Assembly: GCA_028564705.1 (NCBI GenBank)
Contig: JAPXFQ010002078.1
Coordinates: 53,662-117,661 of the forward strand
Source: Apricaphanius iberus
Lineage: Eukaryota > Chordata > Actinopteri > Cyprinodontiformes > Aphaniidae
Direction: 5' to 3'
DNA length: 64,000 bases
A program made the position numbers and the translations under genes. Under the pieces are notes generated by a model. That model was not told the DNA's origin, searched no databases, and saw only the letters and a program-made list of their open reading frames with translations. Positions 23,349 to 33,339 of this stretch are shown here, piece after piece. How positions within the stretch are numbered: position 1 is the stretch's first letter; each line of letters opens with the position of its first letter.

Positions 23349-24963
23349 TACCGTTCAAAAGTTTGGGGTCACCCAAACAATTTTGTGTTTTCCATGAAAA
23401 GTCACACTTATTCACCACCATACGTTGTGAAATGAATAAAAAATAGAGTCAAGACATTGACAAGGTTAGAAATAATGATTTTTATTTGAAATAAGATTGT
23501 TTTTACATCAAACTTTGCTTTCATCAAAGAATCCTCCATTTGCAGCAATTACAGCATTGCAGACCTTTGGCATTCTAGCTGTTAATTTGTTGAGGTAATC
23601 TGGAGAAATTGCACCCCACGCTTCTAGAAGCAGCTCCCACAATTTGGATTGGTTGGATGGGCACTTCTTGCGTACCATACGGTCAAGCTGCTCCCACAAC
23701 AGCTCAACGGGGTTCAAATCTGGTGACTGCGCTGGCCACTCCATTACCGATAGAATACCAGCTGCCTGCTTCTTCTCTAAATAGTTCTTGCACAATTTCG
23801 AGGTGTGTTTTGGGTCATTGTCCTGTTGTAGGATGAAATTGGCTCCAATCAAGCGCTGTCCACTGGGTATGGCATGGCGTTGCAAAATGGAGTGATAGCC
23901 TTCCTTATTCAGAATCCCTTTTACCCTGTACAAATCTCCCACCTTACCAGCACCAAAGCAACCCCAGACCATCACATTACCTCCACCATGCTTAACAGAT
24001 GGCGTCAGGCATTCTTCCAGCATCTTTTCAGTTGTTCTGCGTCTCACAAACGTTCTTCTTTGTGATCCAAACACCTCAAACTTGGATTCATCCGTCCACA
24101 GCACTTTTTTCCAGTCTTCCTCTGTCCAATGTCTGTGTTCTTTTGCCCATCTTAATCTTTTTCTTTTATTGGCCAGTCTCAGATATGGCTTTTTCTTTGC
24201 CACTCTGCCCTGAAGCCCAGAATCCCGCAGCCGCCTCTTCACTGTAGATGTTGACACTGGTGTTTTGCGGGTACTATTTAATGAAGATGCCAGTTGGGGA
24301 CCTGTGAGGCGTCTGTTTCTCAAACTAGAGACTCTAATGTACTTATCTTCTTGCTCAGTTGTGCAACGCGGCCTCCCACTTCTTTTTCTACTCTGGTTAG
24401 AGCCTGTTTGTGCTGTCCTCTGAAGGGAGTAGTACACACCGTTGTAGGAAATCTTCAATTTCTTAGCAATTTCTCGCATGGAATAGCCTTCATTTCTAAG
24501 AACAAGAATAGACTGTCGAGTTTCAGATGAAAGTTCTCTTTTTCTGGCCATTTTGAGCGTTTAATTGACCCCACAAATGTGATGCTCCAGAAACTCAATC
24601 TGCTCAAAGGAAGGTCAGTTTTGTAGCTTCTGTACCGAGCTAAACTGTTTTCAGATGTGTGAACATGATTGCACAAGGGTTTTCTAATCATCAATTAGCC
24701 TTCTGAGCCAATGAGCAAACACATTGTACCATTAGAACACTGGAGTGATAGTTGCTGGAAATGGGCCTCTATACACCTATGTAGATATTGCACCAAAAAA
24801 CAGACATTTGCAGCTAGAATAGTCATTTACCACATTAGCAATGTATAGCGTGTGTTTCTTTAAAGTTAAGACTAGTTTAAAGTTATCTTCATTGAAAAGT
24901 ACAGTGCTTTTCCTTCAAAAATAAGGACATTTCAATGTGACCCCAAACCTTTGAACGGTAGTG
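23346..24963 (-). mobile_element. Tc1-like transposon, apparently full length
   Basis: 1,618 bp, flanked by TA on both sides. The left end reads CACTACCGTTCAAAAGTTTG GGGTCAC. The reverse complement of the right end reads CACTACCGTTCAAAGGTTTG GGGTCAC, a single mismatch in the outer 27 bp. One long transposase gene on the minus strand fills most of the element. It is nested inside E1. Confidence 0.92.
23508..24551 (-). CDS. Tc1/mariner transposase, uninterrupted
   Basis: The 347 residues match the usual length of a Tc1-like transposase (about 340). The N-terminal ~115 residues carry the paired-type HTH domains: ETRQSILVLRNEGYSMREIA, then the GRPR hinge (SGRPRCTT), then STSTVKRRLRDSGLQGRVAK. 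The DDE catalytic domain shows WTDESKFEVFG (first Asp), GGGNVMVWGCF, QQDNDPKHTS (second Asp), and SPDLNPVELLWEQL (Glu). Tc1 family members carry D or E at the third position, and Glu here is normal for them. The start ATG follows the 5' untranslated end. No stop or frameshift is visible, so this copy may still code an active enzyme or have inserted recently. It cuts and pastes DNA at TA sites in the nucleus. Confidence 0.93.
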   Translation of the reverse strand: MARKRELSSETRQSILVLRNEGYSMREIAKKLKISYNGVYYSLQRTAQTGSNQSRKRSGRPRCTTEQEDKYIRVSSLRNRRLTGPQLASSLNSTRKTPVSTSTVKRRLRDSGLQGRVAKKKPYLRLANKRKRLRWAKEHRHWTEEDWKKVLWTDESKFEVFGSQRRTFVRRRTTEKMLEECLTPSVKHGGGNVMVWGCFGAGKVGDLYRVKGILNKEGYHSILQRHAIPSGQRLIGANFILQQDNDPKHTSKLCKNYLEKKQAAGILSVMEWPAQSPDLNPVELLWEQLDRMVRKKCPSNQSKLWELLLEAWGAISPDYLNKLTARMPKVCNAVIAANGGFFDESKV

Positions 24964-25339
24964 TATATATATATGTATATATATATATATACACACACAC
25001 ATATATATAAACATGACGGAATTTACCTTTTTGAACAAAACTTAAACTAGTTTAAATAATGCCAGTAACATTTCTTTCTCAAAAATTGCATTATGCTGGT
25101 GTCATCACAACTAAAAATATATTTTTAGGATGACAAAGTAGTACAGGAACTGTTGATACAGTTTTGGCACAGGATGTGCAATTGTTCATGTTAAGTGACT
25201 GGTTTAATTTTGATTGTTTAATTGAGTACATAGATTTGGTTTTATATACGTACACATTGGTTTGCTATTATCTTGAGCAGGAAATAAAAACAAATAACAC
25301 AAATGATAAATTATCACACAAATTAAATTATGTGCCTAA
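24964..25339. other. Junction between the convergent E1 genes
   Basis: It begins with the second half of the TA/CA microsatellite, then AT-rich sequence to the 3' end of the integrase gene. I looked for the missing HECT C-lobe here and did not find it. Confidence 0.5.
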
Positions 25340-26176
25340 ATGTTATCAGTAAAAATGCCCAATTTCTTTAAAATGTTTAACTCCTTCAGTATATACTCTC
25401 TCAGGAAAAGATAAAGTTCAATCGATTCATCTGCTGTACTTGGTGGAGTTAAGAAGTTCTCTGACATTAACGGTTTCATCACAAGTATAAGGTCCTCTCT
25501 GTTGGCATTCTTGCTTACAAACATCGACTTCCTCCTGAGGAACCTGTTTTAGATGATCCTGTCCTCCAAAAAGATGAGGGATGTTGTACATCAGAATCGG
25601 ACGTCCACTTGGAGCAACAGCATTCCTGCTTCTGCGTATCATGTGGGTGTTCCACATATGACCAACTTGCTACAGCTCTTCCTGTAAAGTATTTAAAAAA
25701 CAAATGTCAGTGAAAAGGCTTATTTCTTTTGCTCCGTCTTACTCAAAAGCACCTTACAGGGACAGTCAGAGAAATAGGCTTTATCAAGAATAGGCTACGT
25801 TAATCAAAACATGAATAACAGTGGTCGTAATGGAACAGGAATTTATCAATAATTGCCCCATCTGTCTAATATTGTCTAAATGCTGAGGTATTTCTAACAG
25901 TAATTCTGTTTTTATGTTTCTGAACAATGAAGTATTGCATTTTTCAAGTATTGAACACAATCACAATAAGCCTAGTCTATGCATGGTGGGTTTTAAAGCA
26001 CACTAAAATGTAATGTATCCATACATTTTACTCAGGTTTAAGTATTGTTGTTTCATTCTAATATTACTCTAATAAAAGGAGAAAAAGCATGGTGGATAAT
26101 CTACTTGTAAAAGAAAAGTACATATGCTCCAAAACGTAATTCGAGTAACATATGCAACTGATTAAACCATGTTAAA

Positions 26177-26254
<78 letters not shown>

Positions 26255-27126
26255 GCACACACATATAAGATAGCATAAAGGTGTTGATATAGGCCTACCT
26301 CAATGACGTTCAGACATGTAAACAGAATGAGCTGCTTGTCCAAAAAACATCCAGAGAAACGGTCGTTGTCTTTTAGTTCCTGGAGACGATTCATCCAGCG
26401 CTGAGCATGAAGCCATCTCAGAAAGGCCCACCAGCTTTCGATTCGCTGATTGTGATTACTAGACCCAGTAATGACACAGTTAGTGACGTTATGATCCATG
26501 GTCCATCGCAAGAATCTTTGCATGTCTGCCATTATGACATTTTCTGTTCCCAAATCAGAGCGAATCCGAGCAGGTGTCCCCATCCTCTTTTCAACTTCTG
26601 CTATGAAATAACCAGCAATGATTTTGGGATCATTGTTGGTTGAAAAGGCATGAAGCCAAATCATAGCTCTCGAAAAGCCATTAATGGCTCCACTTATACA
26701 GATTCCAAATGGCTTCAGTTTGTCATAGGAGTCTACATGCCACATGAAATTTGGTCCAGCGTTAAGATACATACGTCGGATTAGACGATTCCTGCGTCGT
26801 TGCTCAACCCCATAAGGATCGAGATATTTCAGTAAATGTCTGACAGTGCTCTGAGTGACAACAAAACCCGCTTTAATGCAATTCAGGTGGTGTAGTTTAT
26901 ATCAATGGAGCCTTCCATGTCCCTCCAGCTGATCAGCGAGAAATGTAACCACTTCCATCAGATCAGACTCATTCTTCCTCCTATACAGCCCCATGCATTT
27001 TAGGTTCCTTCTCAGTGTCCGCATACTTATCACAATACGGTCCAAGCTGCTCAGTAACTGCAAAATCTCCCCATGCCTCAATCCAAGCATAAAATAGAAC
27101 TTAATTAATTCCAGTAAACGAGACAT
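25340..27126 (-). pseudogene. E1 DDE integrase-type transposase, two exons, broken
   Basis: Exon 1 (27126-26299) starts MSRLLELIKFYFMLGLRHG, an HTH-like region. After an in-frame TGA (26902-26904) it continues with YLDPYGVEQRRRNRLIRR and the integrase core. The core shows MWHVDSYDKLKPFG (first Asp), AINGFSRAMIWL, RIRSDLGTENV (second Asp) and NQRIESWWAFLRW (Glu), with 38 residues between the second Asp and the Glu. The exon ends at a GTAGGC donor after NVIE. The intron is about 620 bp and holds a (CT)37 tract. Exon 2 starts after TTTACAG at 25681 with EEL, an in-frame TAG, then QVGHMWNTHMIRRSRN, SGRPILMYNIPHLFGG and RGPYTCDE. Near 25450 a frameshift moves the rest (ADESIELYLFLREYI) to another frame. 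Comparison with E2 suggests the TGA arose from a Gly GGA codon. It acts on the element's ends; the present copy is inactive. Confidence 0.75.
26179..26252. repeat. (CT)n microsatellite in the E1 integrase intron
   Basis: About 37 uninterrupted CT dinucleotides followed by a short CA run. On the coding (minus) strand this is a (GA)n tract within the intron. Confidence 0.95.
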
Positions 27127-27180
27127 TTTTGCACGCGCTGATCTGCACCGTTAACAACTTCAACTGGTGTGAAAATTATA

Positions 27181-27531
27181 TTGTTAAACAATTAATTATT
27201 CACATAAAATATATTATCATGTTCGTACAATATATTCATATTGTACAAACGTGAAAAGTATATTGTTAGAACAATAACGTTTTAACGTAATATTATATTG
27301 TACAAACATGAAAAGTATGTTGTTAAAACAATAACATTTTCACGTAATAACGTGATATTATATTGTACAAACGTGAAAAATATATTGTTAGAAAAATAAC
27401 GTTTTCACGTAATAACGTGATATTATATTGTACAAACGTGAAAAGTATATTGTTAGAACAAAAACGTTTTAACGTAATAACGTGATATTATATTGTACAA
27501 ACATGAAAAGTATATTGTTAATTAATATTGT
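27181..27531. repeat. E1 right subterminal repeat array
   Basis: About five copies of a ~65-bp unit: TATTGTACAAACGTGAAAAG, TATATTGTTAGAACAATAAC, GTTTTCACGTAATAACGTGA TAT. Copies differ by a few bases. Each has two imperfect palindromes, TATTGTTAGAACAATA and ACGTAATAACGT. The same words occur in the left subterminal region. The array lies between the terminal repeat and the integrase start, so it may also hold the transposase promoter; that is inference. Confidence 0.85.
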
Positions 27532-27602
27532 AAGTTATCATGAAATAACGTGATACAGCTCTATTTTTTCTTTTGCCGAGGTGGCAGCTCTCCGCTTCCG
27601 TA
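27532..27602 (-). repeat. E1 right terminal inverted repeat
   Basis: Reverse complement of 18264-18334 with two mismatches. It ends CGCTTCCGTA at the element's outer edge, followed by CTGCAT, the presumed target-duplication copy. Confidence 0.9.
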
Positions 27603-27934
27603 CTGCATAAAGAGTGAAATTATTATCAGTATTTTCATCAGAAGCAATGTTAACTGCCATGGAGGTTCAGGCAAACAGCCGTTCAAGACAATGTGCTAGG
27701 TTCTCAGAAAACAGCTAGAAACGCTTTGGCAGGAATTGATGTGACATTTGTTTCAGGTGTTTGAAAATACCGGTCTTTCCCTCAACTCTCCTATCCCCAG
27801 TCCTTGGTAGATTGTTAGTGTTGTTATACTGTTACCCACTCAATACCCCATTGAGACAGTGTCTTGACACAGCCAAAATCAAATGGATAAATACTTAAAC
27901 TAACAAAAGCAAGTTGTGAAAATCTTAAGAAAAA
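27603..27934. other. No recognisable feature
   Basis: Short AT-rich spacer between E1 and the next LINE. Confidence 0.5.
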
Positions 27935-29216
27935 TGTGACCGACTGAAAAAAAGATTGAACATAAGATCTCTCTCCTCAAAGGTTTTATTAGTAAATGAC
28001 TTTGCACTTGATAATAACATTTATTTGTTTTGTCTATTGGATCAGATTATTTTATCTAATCTATTTTTAAATACTGATAAGGTCATTATAGCTGGGAATT
28101 TAAACGTCCATGTCGATACTGAAAGGGATCGCTTAATTGAAGCCTTTAATGTTATCTTAGACTCAACTGGCTTTATTTAGATGGTGCAGAGACCCCAAAC
28201 ATTCGGGTCAATACACTTCTGACCTTGTACTGACATACGACATTAAGTGTGAGGAGGTAACCATCCTTCCACATAACCCAGTCCTGTCTGACCATTTTTG
28301 ATGACTTTCGAGTTTACTTTAACTGACCTTCCCAATTTCTGAAAGAAAAATTCATTACAGTAGAACTTTATCATAGAATGCTGTAACAGGTTTTAAATAA
28401 TATGTTCCATTCTTAATTATCTCAGTGTCTCAGAATAACACGGATGAAGGCAGCATCCATTTCTAACCTTTCAGAAATTGATGGTCTGGTTCATAGCATT
28501 TCTTTCTCATTACCTCTGGCATTAGACAGTGTAACCCCTTTAAAAAGAAGGTAATTCATTTAAGGAGGTTAACCTCCCTGGTTTAATTCATAGTTGCATA
28601 CTTTAAAACAGAATACTAGGAAACTGGAGAGAAAATGTTACTCTGCACACCTAGAAGATTCCTATTTAACCTGAAAAAAAGAGTTTACTGTTGTATAAAA
28701 AGACCATTTGACAAGCTAGAACAGCATATTTTTTCATCATTAATAGAGGTAAATAAAAACAATCCTAAATTTATTTTTAGTGCAGTTGCCAAACTTACAG
28801 AGTCATAGCTCTGTTGAGCCATCTATTCCCCCATCTCTCAGTAGTAATTTCTTTATGGGATTCTTTATAAATAAATTTCATTAAAAATAAAATCATTGAT
28901 CATTCTCCTGAACATGATTACTTCTTTCTTAGTAAATGAGGAAGCATCGGCAAGAATGGCAGAACCTTGTTTGCATCTGTATTGTTTTGATAATGTTGAA
29001 CTTTCGGAATTATCAATAAACATTACCTTTATCTAAAACTTCAACTAGTATGTTGGAAATACTCCCAACCAAATTATTTGAGGAAGTGTTCCCATTACTT
29101 ACAGGCCCCATTTTAGAATTGATGAATCATTCATTAATAATGGATACGTATCACAGGAACTTAAGGTTGCTGTAAATAAACTTAAAAATCCCTCCCTTGA
29201 TCAAGATGACTTAGTT
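27935..29216 (+). pseudogene. L2-type LINE (host copy), segment 1: endonuclease to start of reverse transcriptase
   Basis: The plus strand codes decayed L2 ORF2. The frame at 27956-28180 carries NIRSLSSKVLLVNDF, KVIIAGNLNVHVD (the GDFNxHxD block of the apurinic-type endonuclease) and AFNVILDSTGF. Later pieces in various frames include the linker before the polymerase, and the sequence reaches the codons for KVAV-NKLKNPSLDQDD at 29216. The reading then continues at 36140 after a 6.9-kb insertion. Frameshifts are frequent. It is a dead, old copy. Confidence 0.7.
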
Positions 29217-29466
29217 TTTTTCCCCCATATATATCTTTATTGTGTTAACAAGGCACAATACATGTTCAACCAGTGAGGATATGTCTAGGACCTTGTAGAA
29301 CCTTGAACTGAACTAATGTCAGACTGGTACAAGATGAGGTGGAATTAACCCTAAAAAGGGCCCTTTGCCAACAATCATCTGTCAATGTACTGCCAAACTC
29401 ATTTTCTCATGAATTCCTTGTCGTCAGTGGAGATGATAATGATGACAAGATTAATTTAATCACAAT

Positions 29467-31484
29467 TTAAATAAATCCACGGACTGCAGGAAGAGAAAGA
29501 ATTATATCAAAGAGAGTATGAGGTGGTTTGTGGGGGAAGTTGGAGAAATCACAATGAACAAAGTCTCTTGCTTGAAAATATCTAAATAAATGAGCTTGTG
29601 GGAGAGCAAATTTAGTTCTGAGGTTCTCAAAGGAGATAAAAATGTCCTTATCGAAAAGTTGATCAAAATTCACCAGCCCCTTCTCTTTCCACAGAGTATA
29701 AATGAGTCAAGTGCACCGGGTGGAAATAAATGGTTTTCACAGAGGGGCATTTTGCGGGGACAGAGAGGTGATTTTGAAGTGCCGTTTGAACTGTTTCAGG
29801 ATTTTTATAGTAGACCAGACAATTGGGTTGGAGGTGACTTTGGTAAGGTGTGGATTTAATGGGGCACATATTAAAGCTCATAGAGATGAGGGTCTGCATT
29901 AGTAGGCTTCCATCTGACACCAGTCTGTGCTGGGGGAGTTGTACCAGGTATAAACTTTTTGAATATTGGCTGCCCAATAGTATACCCTGAAATCCGGCAG
30001 AGCAAGGCCACCCTCAACCTTGGTTCTTTGCAGAGTTGAGTACTTTGCCCTTGGAGTCTTTCCGACCCAAATGAAATGTGAAAATAGCCTTATCCAGTTC
30101 TTTGAAAAATGCCATGGGCAGGTAGATGGGTAGACACTGAAAAAGAAATAAAAATTTTGGTAGGACAATCATTTTGATCGAACTGATTCTGCCTAGAAGC
30201 GTAGTAAATCTGATTTAACCTTTCTGACCAGTTCAACAATCATATGTTTATACAGTAAATGTGCACTATTCAAGATATTAATGCCTAAATATTGAAAATT
30301 AGAAGAGGCTAAGTGGAACGGTAGTGTTTGAGCCGGGATCTGTTTTGCTGCATTATTAAGCGGGAAGCACTCACTTTTTAATAATATTCAATTTATAACC
30401 ATAAAAGGAACCAAATGTGTGTAAGATGTCCATAATCTTATCGATACAAACAGTGGGGTTTGAGACATAGAGCAAGAGGTCATCGGAATAAAGTGATACG
30501 CTGTGCTCAGTCCCATTCCTATAGACGCCAGTAAAGAGTGGTGAACTCCTAAGGGCGATGGAAAGCGGTTCGATTGCAACAGCGAACAGCAATGGAGATA
30601 GTGGACATCTTTGGCGGCACCCGCGTGTTAGAGGAAAGAAATTGGACTGTGTTGAGTTAGTTTTTGCACAATCAATATACTGTATAGCAATTTAATCCAC
30701 GGGATAAAATTTTGACCAAAACCGAATCTATTTAGAACTGAAAATAAATAATGCCACTCCACCCTGTCAAAGGCCTTTTCTGCGTCCATAGAAGTGACCA
30801 TTTCAGGGTCTTGTGATTCAGATTTAGACAGTAATATGTTGAGTAGACAGCATATATTTGAGGAAAGCTGTCTGCCCCTTATAAAGCCAGTCTGGTCTGT
30901 TGAAATGATGTTTAGCAGGCAGGGGTCAAGGTGGCTAGCAATGGTCTTAGCCAACAGCTTAATGTCACTATTGAGCAAGCTGACAGGTTGCCAGCTGCTG
31001 CAGTCTTCAAGGTCTTTATTTTTCTTTGGATTGAGCGATATCGATGCTTGGGTTAAGGACAGAGGAAGGGTGCAGGGTTCAAAGGAGTCATTAAACATAG
31101 CCAATAACAGGGGAGCGAGTTGATCAGAAAATGTATGGTAAAATTTGAATGGGAAGCCATCTGGGCCTGGCGCCCTGCTGCTTTGCATTAATTTAAGGTT
31201 GGCTTTTACCTCTTCCAAGCTGAGAGGAGCATCTAAAATATTTTTGCAATTAGTATCAACTGAGGGGAAGACTAAGTTATCTAAAAATCCATTAATTGAG
31301 GTAGTGTCTGATGAAGCTTCTGATTTATATAAATCAGAATAATATGAAGCAAAATATTATTTATCTCGGTTGGATCTGTAACAAGAGTTTTGGGGTCCTT
31401 ACAAATTTGCACGATGAATTGGGAAGAGGATTGATGTTTTAGTTGCCTTGCTAGTAACCGGTAAGCCTTGTTTCCATATTCATA
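29467..31484 (-). pseudogene. L1/Tx1-like ORF2 remnant (polymerase and C-terminus)
   Basis: From high to low coordinates: YEYGNKAYRLLARQLK near 31480; the 196-residue frame 31218-30628 with SSRAPGPDGFPFKFYHTF, SLNPKKNKDLEDCSSWQPVS, STDQTGFIRGRQLSSN and MDAEKAFDRVEW; then 30592-30371 with the catalytic box as YSDDLLLYVS (a YADD variant). It continues at 30168-29899 with FIWVGKTPRAKYSTLQRTKV and GGLALPDFRVYYWAANIQ, and at 29673-29467 with FDKDIFISFENLRTKFALP. All segments are separated by frameshifts or stops. The endonuclease domain is missing, probably lost when the nested L2 landed. Confidence 0.8.
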
Positions 31485-31599
31485 ATAATAACAGATTTAC
31501 AGCCTTAGACTGTGCAGGACACGAGCCCTCTGACCGGTCAAGGCCAGCAGGAGAAATTGAGGAACACGCTATGGATGGAAAAAAGGCAAAAAGAAACAA

Positions 31600-32340
31600 A
31601 GAACAAGAGCGTACACATTATAAAGTAACCCCCCAAGCTAAGGTTCTGATTATTCATGACGGCTCCATAAGTGGGATGCATCACTTCCTTAGTAATCACA
31701 TCAGCATTCACTGCTTTCCAAAGAACACTATAACACATATTATGGAAAAAAATCCCCTCAATTCTTGCTCTTCACCCTGCAATTCACTCACTGATCATAC
31801 ATGCTGGATCTTAGGACATCACGCTACGTCAGAGTGAATTATTAAGAGCTAATGTGTCACAACTGCTGGTAATGTTGAGCCAACTCAATATCTCAAACAA
31901 CTGGATTTCTGGCCCAGTTCCAGAAGGTAAGGACGAACGTTTCTCTAGAATCAGATCTCTTCACAAATGGATGAAAACCAAATCTTTGGAAATTTCTGTC
32001 GGATATGTAAACAACTTGAAGATCTTTAGGTCGGCGAATCACTTATTCAAAGTCAATCAACGCTATCTCAATAAGGCTGGAATAAACTGCTGGCTGCTAA
32101 TATATTTGCACATTTGAACAGCAATGCTCAAAACTCAACCAAGGTCAGCACCTCAACTCCAACAGATAAGCTGCCAGACGCCGGCGCCTCCAGCTTCACA
32201 CAGACTCCTACAATCTCTCAGAGTTCCCAGAAGGTCAGCGCCTCAGCTCAGCGTGCTGATAATAATAGACCATTAGATGGGGCATTCAGCCTATCACAGA
32301 CCTCTGACAATGATAATAATTACTCAGCAAAACTAGGTTC
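31600..32340 (+). pseudogene. L2 ORF1 remnant, SGNH esterase-like
   Basis: The frame 31448-31837 contains KVLIIHDGSISGMHHF (position of the esterase GDS box, here HDG), SIHCFPKNTITHIMEKNP, and HTCWILGHHATSE where intact relatives have the second hydrolase block. After a frame change 31854-32117 carries WISGPVPEGKDERFSRIRSL, HKWMK and VGYVNN. Esterase-like ORF1 proteins are known in teleost L2 elements. The catalytic Ser position is disturbed and the frame is broken, so it is a pseudogene. A Ser/Thr-rich stretch (32114-32362) follows. Confidence 0.55.
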
Positions 32341-32589
32341 ACCGATTGAATTATGCAGATGACTGATGTGTGATGTTTCAGGCTACCAGACTTTTCTCCA
32401 AGAAAACTTGTCAACCAGCACCAGTCTGGTTACCGAGAAAATAGCATTCCGGTGATTATTAGTAATAGAAATTACAAAGGCAACACCCCCCCCACACACA
32501 CCCACACACATCATGTCAAATCTCATAAATATTGCCTGTCAGAATAATTTAAAAACTACCAATGAATTCACCCAAAGCGAGCTCAAACT

Positions 32590-33210
32590 TTCTTAACGAT
32601 CTCAATGACCTTTCTTTATGTATGTATATATCTCTATGTATTGAATAAGACAAACTAATTATTGTGGGGGACCTGAAAATTCATACTGACCACCCTCAGG
32701 ATAGACAGACTAAAATACTAAGTGATACTCTCCTAAGCTTTGGTCTAACCCAGCATGTCAAACAGCCGACACACAAACAAGATCACACCTTAGACTTAAT
32801 CATTAGCAAGGACTAGAAATCTCTAACATCTCCGTATTGGATGTAGCATTATCTGACCACTTCTGCATCTTCTTTGAAAGCATTATCCCGGCTAAACTAT
32901 CTCATCAAAATAGCACCATAGTAAGAAAACGACCTCTTGTTGACAGCTCTGCTGTAGCATTATCTGACCACTTCTGCATCTTCTTTGAAAGCATTATCCC
33001 GGCTAAACTATCTAATCAAAATAGCACCATAGTAAGAAAACGACCTCTTGTTGACAGCTCTGCTGAAATCTTTAAACAAATTTACCGCTCTACCTCACCC
33101 CAAGACCCACAACCCCCACTACCCAACACACATTTTGTTAACAACCTGGTAGATAGCTTTTTCTCTAAAGTATCAGAGATCATTAATACCATTGCTCCAA
33201 TTAAGTAAAA
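32590..33210 (+). pseudogene. L2 (copy E) endonuclease C-part with a 111-bp tandem duplication
   Basis: Early frames code KLIIVGDLKIHTDHPQD and KQPTHKQDHTLDLII, typical of the endonuclease end. The frame 32837-33208 then carries two consecutive copies of a 37-residue segment starting VALSDHFCIFFESIIPAKLS, one base different at nucleotide level. After the second copy the protein continues normally with AEIFKQIYRS and NNLVDSFFSKVSEIINTIAP. The duplication keeps the frame. Confidence 0.75.
32843..33064 (+). repeat. Tandem duplication, 2 x 111 bp
   Basis: Units 32843-32953 and 32954-33064 differ only at one visible position (CTATCTCATC versus CTATCTAATC). The near identity against an otherwise decayed LINE points to a recent local duplication. 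Confidence 0.92.
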
Positions 33211-33339
33211 GTAGTCTCAGGTAGATACAAGTCTCCATGGACCAGCAATCCTGTATTACGCAGCGGAAAAAGGGAGTGAAGTCAGGCCAAAAGAAAATGG
33301 AGGAAAACTCAACTCCAGGTTCCCTATGAGATCTACAAA

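Larger units (their letters stand above)
18264..27602. mobile_element. E1: complete 9.3-kb DNA transposon carrying HECT-like and DDE integrase genes (IS3EU-like)
   Basis: Terminal inverted repeats at 18264-18334 and 27532-27602 match at 69 of 71 positions and begin TACGGAAGCG. The flanks CCGCAT (18258-18263) and CTGCAT (27603-27608) look like a 6-bp target duplication in which one copy has lost a CpG by C-to-T change. Inside, a plus-strand gene (18490-23270) codes a SAM-like/HECT-like protein. A minus-strand gene (27126-25340) codes an HTH plus DDE integrase-type transposase. The two converge. An intact-looking Tc1 transposon (23346-24963) sits between them. The DDE signature, 6-bp duplication and TACGG ends fit the IS3EU group as I remember it. 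The copy is dead: both genes carry frameshifts or stops. Confidence 0.8.

Noticed and set aside
26163..26260. CT tract as part of a satellite or telomere-like array
   Set aside because: A simple (CT)n microsatellite in an intron, with no higher-order unit.
27181..27531. Centromeric or host satellite DNA
   Set aside because: The same units occur inside the left end of E1 and directly adjoin its terminal repeats, so they belong to the transposon.
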